This document shows positions 1-7,321 of a stretch of 64,000 bases of DNA, in pieces. Where the stretch lies: NCBI RefSeq assembly GCF_036881715.1, contig NZ_JBAKBF010000007.1, positions 62,001 through 126,000 on the forward strand, given 5' to 3'. Source of the stretch: Pannonibacter anstelovis (GTDB lineage: Bacteria > Pseudomonadota > Alphaproteobacteria > Rhizobiales > Stappiaceae). A program made the translations under genes and the position numbers. The notes beneath the pieces were generated by a model that saw only the letters and a list, made by a program, of their open reading frames with translations, was not told where the DNA came from and ran no database searches. Numbering within the stretch: position 1 is the first letter of the stretch; every line of letters starts with the position of its first letter.

Positions 1-921
1 GGGCCTGTCCGGTTTGTGGCGGGCGAGTGCAGCAAGGGCCGCCTGTTCCACCGCTTGTGCGAGAAGCAGCCGCCCGGCGTTGGAGGGCAGTTCTGCAAGG
101 CCAGCCTTCAACACATCGGCACGCGGGTCGCGGGTGCGGTAGATGCGGTGGCCGAAGCCCATCAGCCGCTTGCCGTCCTTCAGCGCCCGCTCGATCCAGT
201 GCTCCGCCCTGTCCGGGGTTCTGATGGCATCGAGCATGTCCAGGACCGGTCCCGGGGCACCGCCATGCAAAGGCCCCTTGAGTGCCCCCATGGCGCCGAT
301 GACGGCAGAGGCCATGTCTGCGCCCGTCGACGCGATGACCCGGGCGGTGAAGGTGGAGGCATTGAAGCCGTGGTCGAGAATGGTGACGAGATAGCGGTCG
401 ATCGCGGCGGCTGCCCGTGCATCCGGCGCCTTGCGCGTCAGCATGCGCAGCATGTCCTGCGAGGCGTTGAGATTGAGATCCGGCATAACCGGCGCAAGGC
501 CCTGGCTCATCCGCCAGCCAGCCGCCAGAAATACCGGAAGGCTGCCGCACAGCACCACCGGGTCTTCATCCGCGCCTTCACTGGCAAGTGCCGAAAGTCC
601 CAGCCGCATCAGCTCATAGGTGCCGAGCTTTGGCGAAGCGGCCTGCAGAACGGGCAGGGCACGGGCGGCCGTGGCGCGCGCCTCGGCAAAACGGGCGGTC
701 AGCTCCGCGCCGCGCGGTACGCGCAGGATATCGCCCCAGAAGAAGCTGGCAGCCTCCTCATAGGTAAGCTTCCCGGCCAGTTCTTCAACGGGCCTGCCGC
801 GCAGTACCAGCCGCCCGCCTGCGCCGTCCACCTCGCTGAGTATGGTGGCGGCCGCAGTCACGCCATCAAGGCCTTCGGCCTGCGCACCGGTGAAAACCGG
901 GTTGGGGTAAGCGAGCGTCAT
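1..921 (-). CDS. Citrate synthase family protein (3' end cut by window edge)
   Basis: A minus-strand reading frame runs without a stop from ATG at 921 to the window edge: 307 codons, so the C-terminus is missing (family length about 370-430). The translation, starting MTLAYPNPVFTGAQAEGLDG, carries the citrate-synthase signatures GPLHGGAPG (first catalytic His region) and GFGHRIYRTRDPRAD (second catalytic His with substrate-binding Arg). The family condenses acetyl-CoA or propionyl-CoA with oxaloacetate. The gene is divergent from a second citrate synthase at 1004, and the short 82-bp gap must hold both promoters. Because a paralogue is adjacent, a 2-methylcitrate or other specialised role is possible; the sequence does not decide. 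GGTTTTCC upstream contains no strong ribosome-binding site. Confidence 0.88.
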   Translation of the reverse strand, partial: MTLAYPNPVFTGAQAEGLDGVTAAATILSEVDGAGGRLVLRGRPVEELAGKLTYEEAASFFWGDILRVPRGAELTARFAEARATAARALPVLQAASPKLGTYELMRLGLSALASEGADEDPVVLCGSLPVFLAAGWRMSQGLAPVMPDLNLNASQDMLRMLTRKAPDARAAAAIDRYLVTILDHGFNASTFTARVIASTGADMASAVIGAMGALKGPLHGGAPGPVLDMLDAIRTPDRAEHWIERALKDGKRLMGFGHRIYRTRDPRADVLKAGLAELPSNAGRLLLAQAVEQAALAALARHKPDRP

Positions 922-983
922 GGAAAACCTCCTTCTCTTGCCGTGTGCAGCCATGAAAAGAGGAATGCTTGATGTGGTCAATG

Positions 984-1000
984 TTGATAGATACAATCAA
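984..1000. promoter_or_regulatory. Dyad TTGAT-N7-ATCAA between the divergent citrate synthases
   Basis: TTGAT at 984-988 and ATCAA at 996-1000 form a perfect 5-bp inverted repeat with a 7-bp spacer, ending three bases before the ATG at 1004 and inside the only intergenic space. The product of the right-hand gene has an N-terminal DNA-binding-like helix-turn-helix, so an autoregulatory operator is a plausible inference. Short arms mean chance is not excluded. Confidence 0.35.
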
Positions 1001-1003
1001 TAT

Positions 1004-2212
1004 ATGAACCAGACACTTTATCTTTCCGCTCGCGAGGCGGTCGCCGAACTCGGCATCCAGCCGGCCACCCTCTATGCCTATGTCAGCCGTGGCCTGATCC
1101 GCTCCGTGCCAGGGCCGGGCAAGCAGAAGCGTTATGATGCGAGCGACATCCGCAAGTTGCTGGTGCAGCGCGACCGGCCGGAGCCGCAGAACGGGGCAAG
1201 GCCGCTGTCCGGCGATCCGGTGCTGGAAACGAAGCTCACCCACATTGGCGAGGATGGGCCCTGGTACCGGGGGCATAGGGCGACGGATCTTGCCAGAAGC
1301 CTAACGCTGGAGGCCACCGCCGCTCTGCTCTGGGACTGTGAGGATGACCCCTTTGCCGGGGCAATCTGCATGCAGCTGCCGCACTTTCCGGACGGAATGG
1401 GCGCTGTCGAGCGGTTGATGACGGCTCTGGCGGCCTGGCCAGTGTCAGACCCTTCCGCCTACACCCGCTCGCCGCAATTGCTTGTGCGCAAGGGGGCGGC
1501 TTTCGTGCGCGTGGCGGCGGCGGCGCTTCTGGACCGGGCGGAGGTGTCGAGCCGTCTTGTGCACGAGCAGCTGGCAGACTGCTGGCTGGCGCCCGGCCGC
1601 TCCGGCGCCGGAGACATCTCAACTGCAGATGGAGCGGATCTTATTCGGGCGGCGCTCGTGCTCTCTGCCGATCATGAACTCAATACCAGCGCCTTCACCG
1701 TACGCTGTGCGGCTTCCACCCGTGCGCCTCTGCATGCGGCGCTGATTGCAGGCGCGGGCGCCTTCACCGGGCCCCGGCATGGGGCGGCGTCCGACCGGGT
1801 GGGCCTGTGGTTTGATCAGATCCAGTCAGCAGCGGATGCAGAGGCAGTGTTGCACGAGCGGCTGATGCTGGGAGAGCCGCTGCATGGATTCGGTCATACC
1901 GTTTATCGCGGTGCTGATCCGCGGGGAGCCGTGCTGCTCGACATGCTGAGGGCGAAAAGGGGAGGCAGTCCTGCAGCAGAACTTGCTGCAACTGTCTGCA
2001 AGCTGGCGCGGGATCTGTTTGGCCTTGAGCCGAACATCGACTTTGCCTTTGCGGTCCTGCGGCGCGCCCTCGGCCTTCCACCGCAGGCGGGCAAGACCAT
2101 CTTCTGCGCCGGGCGCATGGTGGGCTGGGTTGCCCATGCACTGGAGCAATATGCCACCCACGAACAGATCCGCCCCCGTGCCATCTACACCGGCGAACGT
2201 CCGCGCGAATGA
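1004..2212 (+). CDS. Citrate synthase family protein with N-terminal helix-turn-helix
   Basis: 402 residues. Residues 1-60 (MNQTLYLSAREAVAELGIQP, then a YAYVSRGLIRS segment) look like a MerR/excisionase-type winged helix. The rest is a citrate synthase fold with GPRHG, GFGHTVYRGADPRG and a C-terminal helix containing GRMVGWVAHALEQ. An upstream in-frame ATG at 920 exists, but it would overlap the divergent gene's start; ATG 1004 begins exactly at the recognisable HTH, so it is preferred. The pair of divergent citrate synthases, one HTH-tagged, recurs in rhizobia-like genomes. The HTH may mediate autoregulation or may only be structural; the sequence cannot tell. The catalytic His residues are present, so it is probably an active enzyme or an acyl-CoA-sensing derivative. 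Confidence 0.87.
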   Translation: MNQTLYLSAREAVAELGIQPATLYAYVSRGLIRSVPGPGKQKRYDASDIRKLLVQRDRPEPQNGARPLSGDPVLETKLTHIGEDGPWYRGHRATDLARSLTLEATAALLWDCEDDPFAGAICMQLPHFPDGMGAVERLMTALAAWPVSDPSAYTRSPQLLVRKGAAFVRVAAAALLDRAEVSSRLVHEQLADCWLAPGRSGAGDISTADGADLIRAALVLSADHELNTSAFTVRCAASTRAPLHAALIAGAGAFTGPRHGAASDRVGLWFDQIQSAADAEAVLHERLMLGEPLHGFGHTVYRGADPRGAVLLDMLRAKRGGSPAAELAATVCKLARDLFGLEPNIDFAFAVLRRALGLPPQAGKTIFCAGRMVGWVAHALEQYATHEQIRPRAIYTGERPRE

Positions 2213-2214
2213 GA

Positions 2215-2240
2215 GCGGCCCCGTCCGTAGACGGAGCCGC
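2215..2240. terminator. Hairpin between convergent genes
   Basis: GCGGC at 2215-2219 pairs with GCCGC at 2236-2240, with an inner CCGTC/GACGG stem, just behind the citrate synthase stop and in front of the SCP2 stop on the other strand. The T-run is poor on both strands, so this is a weak terminator call. Confidence 0.35.
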
Positions 2241-2251
2241 CTCATAGGGTT

Positions 2252-2533
2252 TCAGACAATGCTGCCGAGTTTCATGGCAACGGCCATGTTGCCCTCGACC
2301 TTGATCTTGCCGGTCATGAAGGCCATCGTCGGGTTCAGCTCGCCGGCCAGCAGCTCGGCGAGGTTTTCCGATGAGATCTTGATGGTGCAGTCGGCGTCCT
2401 TGTCCTCGTTGGTAACGGTCGAGCCGTCGAGGAAGATGACGCCATCGCTGCCGCAGTCAAACTTCACAGTGTCGTCGATGCCGCCGCCAGCTACTTTTGC
2501 ACGCACGGCTTCGGTCAGTTCCTGCAGGCTCAT
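2252..2533 (-). CDS. SCP2 sterol-binding domain protein
   Basis: 93 residues, a stand-alone SCP2 domain: MSLQELTEAVRAKVAG, an IFLDGSTVTNEDKDADCTI strand pair, and the terminal hydrophobic segment NPTMAFMTGKIKVEGNMAVA typical of SCP2/sterol carrier folds. The family binds fatty acyl-CoAs or sterol-like lipids in a small tunnel; bacterial stand-alone members probably act as lipid/acyl-CoA carriers. The start at 2533 is chosen over 2542 because GGGAG lies 9 nt upstream of it. It lies 159 bp downstream of copA on the same strand and has its own likely promoter region with a TTACGTAA palindrome, so it need not be part of the copper operon. Confidence 0.87.
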   Translation of the reverse strand: MSLQELTEAVRAKVAGGGIDDTVKFDCGSDGVIFLDGSTVTNEDKDADCTIKISSENLAELLAGELNPTMAFMTGKIKVEGNMAVAMKLGSIV

Positions 2534-2622
2534 TCGTTCCATCTCCCATGGTGCAGGGCGAGACTCCGCCCTGCCGTTAAAGTCATGAGGCTCAAGTTTC
2601 CTCTACGCTGACCCAAGCATAC

Positions 2623-2636
2623 CGTTTACGTAATCG
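2623..2636. promoter_or_regulatory. Near-palindrome centred on TTACGTAA upstream of the SCP2 gene
   Basis: CGTTTACGTAATCG is an imperfect 14-bp palindrome with a perfect TTACGTAA core, preceded on the minus strand by a TTGACG hexamer. It resembles ACGT-centred operators of fatty-acid or branched-chain catabolism regulators (LiuR-like MerR sites). Assignment to a regulator is inference from core similarity only. Confidence 0.35.
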
Positions 2637-2692
2637 TCAAGTGGGCAACCGGCCAGCTGAAACGACTATGCCACGGCAATGTTGCAAAAGGT

Positions 2693-4906
2693 TCAAGGCT
2701 TCCAGCGCTTCAGCAGGCTCGCGTTGGTGACGACGGAAACGGAACTGAGCGCCATAGCGGCTCCTGCAAGGGCGGGAGACAGCATGCCAAAGGCCGCCAG
2801 TGGAATGCCGATGACATTATAGGCGAAGGCCCAGAACAGATTCTGCCGGATCTTCGTGAGCGTGGCCTTGGAAACGCGCACGGCAGCTGCCACCATCAGC
2901 GGGTCCGAGCGCATTAGCGTGATGCCAGCCGCTTCCATGGCCACATCGACACCCGAGCCCATGGCGATGCCGATGTCGGCAGCGGCGAGTGCTGGCGCAT
3001 CATTCAGCCCGTCCCCCACCATGCCGACAGCGCCGCCTGCTTCCGCGCGCAAGGCCTCGATCGCCTTGGCCTTGCCATCGGGGCGCACGCCTGCGCGCAC
3101 CTCGTCAAGACCGGTTTCTGCGGCCACCTTGCGGGCAACGGTCTCACTGTCACCGGTGATCATCACCGTGCGTATGCCCATCTCCCTCAGCTCCTCAATC
3201 GCTTGCGCCGAGGTGTCACGCAGCGTGTCGGAGAAGGCGATGACGCCGACAGCGCGGCCATCAAGCGCCACGAGAACGCTGGTCTTGCCTTCGCCTTCCA
3301 GCGACTTGCGGATGGAATCTGCGGTGATGCTTTCCACCTTCAGCCGGTCCATCAGGGTCCGGTTGCCGATGACAAGCGAATGTCCGCCCAGCATGGCAGC
3401 AATGCCTTCGCCCGGCACTGCCTCGAACTCGTCCGGCGTGGAAAGTGGCAATCCTTTTGCCTTGGCTGCTTCCACCATGGCCCGGGCCAGCGGATGCTCG
3501 CTGGCCAGCTGTGCTGAAGCAGCGGCAGCCAGCAGACCGTCATTGTCCCGGTCGAAGGCGATCACATCGGTGACGGCAGGGGCGCCGCGCGTCAGAGTGC
3601 CCGTCTTGTCGAAGGCAACCAGCTTCAACCGGTGTGCCACCTCCAGCGCCTCGATGTCGCGGATGAGAATGCCCGCCCGCGCCGCAGCACCTGTGCCGGC
3701 GACAAGGGCCGTGGGTGTTGCAAGCCCGAGGGCACAGGGGCAGGCGATGACAAGCACGGCGACGCTGGCGCCGATAGCGGCGTCAAGGCTGCCGCCCCAG
3801 ATCATCCAGCCGGCAAAGGTGAGGAGAGCAAACACGATGATCACCGGCACGAAGATGGCCGAAACCTTGTCGACGAGCTTCTGCACCGGCGCCTTTCGGC
3901 CCTGTGCTGTCTCCACCAGCTTGATGATGCGGGCAAGCACTGTTTCCTCGCCAAGCGCCATCACTTCGACGGTCAGCGCGCCGGAGCCGTTGATGGTGCC
4001 TGCGGTGACCTGATCACCTGCCGTACGGGTCACGGGCAGGCTTTCGCCGGTGATCAGCGTTTCGTCCAGCTCGCTTTTGCCCTTCTGGATCTGGCCATCC
4101 ACCGGAACTCTCTCTCCGGGGCGCACCAGAACCCGGTCGCCGAGCCGGATTTCCGTGATGGGAACGGTGGTGACCGTATCGCCTTCAATTTTGTTGGCGG
4201 TCTCCGGCCGCAGCGCCATCAGCGCCCGTACGGCAGCGGAGGTTGCGCGGCGGGCACGGTTTTCCAGCAGCTTGCCAAGGAGGACCAGCGTCAGGATGAC
4301 CATGGAGGCTTCGAAATAAAGATGCTCCACGCCAGACGGATCCGGCACGAAGATGCGGTACAGGCTGTACCCATAGGCGGCTGACGTGCCTAGGGCGACC
4401 AGCACATCCATATTGGCGCCGCCCGAAAGCACGGCCTTGAAGGCGCCCCGGTAGAAGCGGGCGCCCAGCAGGATTTGCACCGGGGTCGCCAGAACCAGCT
4501 GCACCAGCCCCGGGATGATCCAGTGAATGCCGAAGGGCATCAGGACCATGGATATGACGAGCGGCAGGGAAAAGGCCGCCCCCATCACGAACAGCAGGAA
4601 GGACTTCCGGTCCTCTGCCCGTGCGGCGGCTTCTGCCTTCTCCCGCTCTGCCCGGGCCTTGGCGGCTTCATCCTCATGCAGGCGGGCGGAGAAACCGGCC
4701 TTCTCGACGGCGGCGATCAGTTCCGGCACGGGAATGTCCCGCGCCAGCGCCAGTCTGGCATTTTCCATGGCCAGGTTCACATTGGCTTCCGCTACCCCGT
4801 CAACGGCAGACAGGGAGCGTTGAAGCCGCACAGCACAGCTGCCGCAGGTCATGCCTGAAATGTCGAGCGTCAGTTCTTGAGTGCGGCGGGAGTTTGCAGG
4901 GGACAT
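2693..4906 (-). CDS. copA: Copper-translocating P1B-type ATPase
   Basis: 737 residues. One N-terminal HMA metal-binding domain (GMTCGSC, Cys21 and Cys24) is followed by an Ala/Glu/Arg-rich linker, eight predicted membrane helices, the TGES actuator motif, the intramembrane CPC metal site (CPCALGLATPTA), the phosphorylation site DKTGTLT, an HP motif (SEHPLA) and the GDGLNDAPA hinge. CPC plus HP is the P1B-1 (Cu+) signature: ATP-driven export of Cu(I) across the inner membrane. The start ATG at 4906 sits 6 bp behind the stop of the HMA chaperone gene, with GAGGAA overlapping that stop, so the two are translationally linked. Expression is probably driven by the CueR-type promoter at 5226-5256. 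Confidence 0.96.
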   Translation of the reverse strand: MSPANSRRTQELTLDISGMTCGSCAVRLQRSLSAVDGVAEANVNLAMENARLALARDIPVPELIAAVEKAGFSARLHEDEAAKARAEREKAEAAARAEDRKSFLLFVMGAAFSLPLVISMVLMPFGIHWIIPGLVQLVLATPVQILLGARFYRGAFKAVLSGGANMDVLVALGTSAAYGYSLYRIFVPDPSGVEHLYFEASMVILTLVLLGKLLENRARRATSAAVRALMALRPETANKIEGDTVTTVPITEIRLGDRVLVRPGERVPVDGQIQKGKSELDETLITGESLPVTRTAGDQVTAGTINGSGALTVEVMALGEETVLARIIKLVETAQGRKAPVQKLVDKVSAIFVPVIIVFALLTFAGWMIWGGSLDAAIGASVAVLVIACPCALGLATPTALVAGTGAAARAGILIRDIEALEVAHRLKLVAFDKTGTLTRGAPAVTDVIAFDRDNDGLLAAAASAQLASEHPLARAMVEAAKAKGLPLSTPDEFEAVPGEGIAAMLGGHSLVIGNRTLMDRLKVESITADSIRKSLEGEGKTSVLVALDGRAVGVIAFSDTLRDTSAQAIEELREMGIRTVMITGDSETVARKVAAETGLDEVRAGVRPDGKAKAIEALRAEAGGAVGMVGDGLNDAPALAAADIGIAMGSGVDVAMEAAGITLMRSDPLMVAAAVRVSKATLTKIRQNLFWAFAYNVIGIPLAAFGMLSPALAGAAMALSSVSVVTNASLLKRWKP

Positions 4907-4912
4907 TTCGGG

Positions 4913-5152
4913 TCATTCCTCTCGCAGCTGGGCAGAGAAGCCGGCATTTTCGAGAACGGCAATCATGTCCGGCACGGGGACATCTTTCGTCACGGTCAGG
5001 GTCGCGCTCTTGGCGGCCAGATCGACACTGGCGTCAGCGACACCGTCCATACCAGTAAGAAGACGCTGCACACTTGCGGCACAGCCGCCGCAAGTCATGC
5101 CGGATACATCGAGCATCAGCTGGCGGGGGCTTGAGAGATCTGCGGATGTCAT
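4913..5152 (-). CDS. Small heavy-metal-associated (CopZ-like) copper chaperone
   Basis: 79 residues, a single HMA domain with the CxxC metal motif in SGMTCGGCAAS and the usual beta-alpha-beta-beta-alpha-beta length. The start at 5152 is preferred over the longer ATG at 5227: AGGAA lies 8 nt upstream of 5152, and 5227 falls inside the -10 hexamer of the operon promoter, so it cannot be in the mRNA. It is the first gene of the operon with copA. Family members deliver Cu(I) to the ATPase or buffer it. Its HMA domain closely resembles the one at the N-terminus of the neighbouring CopA, suggesting duplication of that domain. Confidence 0.9.
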   Translation of the reverse strand: MTSADLSSPRQLMLDVSGMTCGGCAASVQRLLTGMDGVADASVDLAAKSATLTVTKDVPVPDMIAVLENAGFSAQLREE

Positions 5153-5225
5153 GACTGCTGTTCCTTTTGCCTGTACCGGCCCCTGGCGATTGCCAGCCGG
5201 TACGTTGAATCGCGTGATCTTGCCC

Positions 5226-5256
5226 AAAGTAGGGCTTCCAGTCGCTGGAAGGTCAA
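5226..5256 (-). promoter_or_regulatory. CueR/MerR-type promoter of the copper operon
   Basis: Read on the minus strand: -35 TTGACC (5256-5251), a 19-bp spacer (5250-5232), and -10 TACTTT (5231-5226). The spacer region carries the dyad CTTCCA-N5-TGGAAG (5235-5251 on the plus strand), matching the ACCTTCC/GGAAGGT operator of CueR-controlled copA promoters. An overlong 19-bp spacer that needs DNA distortion by a MerR-family activator is diagnostic of this class. No cueR gene is seen in the window. Confidence 0.85.
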
Positions 5257-5467
5257 GAGGTGTTGCGATGCAGCAATTTTCGGCAGTTTCTGGCTGATTT
5301 TGCTCAAAATTTCCTCAAGTTGAGGCTTTATTTTATGGTGCGATGCGGTAGCATGACCTTACGGAATTTGAGTGGGCCTGACGTATTTAAGGGCCGTTTC
5401 TTAGTGCAAGCAATTGAACGGGCATGAGGTATCGAGGGGGAGGCTAGGTGCTTCCCCCTCTTTTTTT
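5257..5467 (+). ncRNA. Candidate small RNA ending at an orphan terminator
   Basis: The interval has no supported ORF, yet ends on the plus strand with a very strong intrinsic terminator (5434-5467). No plus-strand gene lies between 2212 and here, so something must start in this interval. It also contains a 13-bp palindrome CCTCAA-G-TTGAGG (5313-5325), which could be a 5' stem or an operator. I could not identify a convincing -35/-10 pair or a known RNA family (no SRP-RNA-type loop), so the 5' end given here is only an outer limit. Confidence 0.4.
5434..5467 (+). terminator. Strong rho-independent terminator without an upstream gene
   Basis: GAGGGGGAGGC (5434-5444) pairs over 11 bp (one G-U) with GCTTCCCCCTC (5450-5460) around a 5-nt loop, followed directly by seven T (5461-5467). 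On the minus strand there is no T-run after the stem, so it acts only on plus-strand transcripts. Confidence 0.8.
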
Positions 5468-5503
5468 GTCTCTATAACGGGGCGCTAAAGCGCCGCTGGC
5501 CTG

Positions 5504-7087
5504 CTACTGCTGGCGGATGAAGCGGAACAGGAACTGATCATCTGCCCGCTGTTCCACGGTAAAGTTCCGGGAAATACCCCAGGCCAGCTTCTGCTGGTGC
5601 AGCGGGATATAGGCCACGTCGCGGTTAATCAGGGTATAGATCTGCGCGGTGATGTCTGCCCGCCGGTCCTTGTCGTCTTCGCGGGCGAGCTGGCGGATCA
5701 AGGCGTCTGCCTGCTCGTTGCAGTAGCCGCCGATGTTGAACGTGCCTTCTCCCGTTGCCGTATTCCGGCACATGGCAACTGCCTGCAGCAGGCTGAGACT
5801 GTCGAAGTCAGCCGGTGTCCAGCCGAACAGATAGAAGGAAGTGTCATAGCCGCCGGTGGGCAGGATGCGCCCGAAGTACTTCGCCTTGGGCTGGATGTCC
5901 GCACGTGTCCTGATGCCGGCTTTCGACAGCATTGCCGCGACGGCCTCGCAGATGCTGGCATCGTTGACATAGCGGTCATTCGGGCAATCGAGTGTCAGGG
6001 AAAAACCCTCGGGGTAGCCCGCCTCAGCCAGCAGGCGGCGGGATTCCGCCGGATCATAAGCAAGTCGCGAAAACTCGTCCGCACGGGCAAACAGCGCCGG
6101 GCTGACGAGAAGGGCCGCAGGTTCGGCTAGACCGCGCATGATCTTGCTGGTGATGGCGCCTGTGTCGATCGCGTGATAGATGGCCTTGCGCACCCGCAGA
6201 TCCTTGAGCGGGTTCTTGCCTTTTACGCTGGAGTAAAGCAGCTCTTCGCGGCTCTGATCGAGGCCCAGAAACAGCGTGCGCAGTTCCGGCCCGCTGAGCA
6301 CCTGGGTGGATGGGTTCTGGTTCACCCGCGCAATGTCCTGCACCGGCACCGGATAGATCATGTCCAGTTCGCCGGAGAGAAGCGCCGCAACGCGGGTGGG
6401 GCCTGATGTGACGGCGGAGAACTCCACCCGGTCCGGCAGGCCTGCCGTGGCATCCCACCAGTCCGGGTTCTTTGCGTAGACAGTTTTCAGGCCAGGCTCA
6501 TGGCTGACAATCCGGTATGGTCCGGTGCCATTGGCCTTCAAGGCGGCTGCGCCCGGAGCTGCGCTGGATGCCGAGGTGACCGCAACGGCGCCGTTTGCCT
6601 CCGTCCACTCCTTGTCCATGATGTACCAGGTCTCCCACTCCGCCGGCAGGAACGGGGTGGGAGATGTCAGCACGAAATCAACCGTGTGGCTGTCCACTGC
6701 CCTCACCACGGTTCCCGCAGGCAGGCGTGTGCCAAGATCGGACCCTTCGGAGCGGACACGTTCCGCCGAAAAAATCACGTCATCGGCAGCCAGTGTGCCG
6801 CCGTCGTGAAAGTGCACATCCTTGCGCAGGTGAAAGCGCCAGTGGGTCGGGCTCAGCTTCTCCCAGCGTTCGGCGAGCGCCGGCTCCAGCTCCAGCTTCG
6901 CGTTCCGCCGCACCAGTCCTTCATAGACATTTCCGAGGGCGGAGAGGGTGAAGGTCTCGTTGAGTGAATAGGGATCAAGGCTGTTCAGCCCGCCCTGATA
7001 GGCATAGCGGAATGTGACCGGTTCCGCATGGAGAAGAGTTGCAGAGGCGGCTAAAAAGCAGCCTGCGAGAAAATGCCTGAAGATCAT
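5504..7087 (-). CDS. ABC transporter substrate-binding protein, family 5 (peptide/opine/nickel type)
   Basis: 527 residues with a Sec signal peptide (cleavage near LLHAEP) and the family-5 extracytoplasmic binding protein layout: LNSLDPYSLNETFT near the N-terminus, the LAERWEKLSPTHWRFHLRKDVHFHDG block, DVIFSAERV, and a C-terminal QQKLAWGISRNF segment. Proteins of this family capture oligopeptides, opines, glutathione, Ni or similar ligands in the periplasm for a DPP/OPP-type ABC importer. No permease or ATPase genes flank it here, so it is an orphan binding protein whose partner lies elsewhere. The weakly paired stem at 5481-5494 is too small to call as its terminator. Confidence 0.9.
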   Translation of the reverse strand: MIFRHFLAGCFLAASATLLHAEPVTFRYAYQGGLNSLDPYSLNETFTLSALGNVYEGLVRRNAKLELEPALAERWEKLSPTHWRFHLRKDVHFHDGGTLAADDVIFSAERVRSEGSDLGTRLPAGTVVRAVDSHTVDFVLTSPTPFLPAEWETWYIMDKEWTEANGAVAVTSASSAAPGAAALKANGTGPYRIVSHEPGLKTVYAKNPDWWDATAGLPDRVEFSAVTSGPTRVAALLSGELDMIYPVPVQDIARVNQNPSTQVLSGPELRTLFLGLDQSREELLYSSVKGKNPLKDLRVRKAIYHAIDTGAITSKIMRGLAEPAALLVSPALFARADEFSRLAYDPAESRRLLAEAGYPEGFSLTLDCPNDRYVNDASICEAVAAMLSKAGIRTRADIQPKAKYFGRILPTGGYDTSFYLFGWTPADFDSLSLLQAVAMCRNTATGEGTFNIGGYCNEQADALIRQLAREDDKDRRADITAQIYTLINRDVAYIPLHQQKLAWGISRNFTVEQRADDQFLFRFIRQQ

Positions 7088-7321
7088 GGGTGCCCCGCCC
7101 GTGTCCTGTTCTGCCTGCCTGTCCCATTGGTCCGGGCCGCGGATATTCGGGCGGGTCAGCTGGGTCTGGCGGTTGGTTTGCCGGTCATCCTATCATCGCA
7201 AGGGCCGTGCAAGCCGTCCATAGCTAGAAATTTGTATTTCCTCGCTTTTCCTGTCCAGAATTCGGCATTTGGCGCACCGGCAATCTCAAGGCGGGAGGCT
7301 CCGGCATCGAAATGCCGGGGA

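Noticed and set aside
5434..5460. Hairpin as terminator of the minus-strand binding-protein gene at 5504
   Set aside because: The T-run is on the plus-strand side only; on the minus strand the stem is followed by GATACC.
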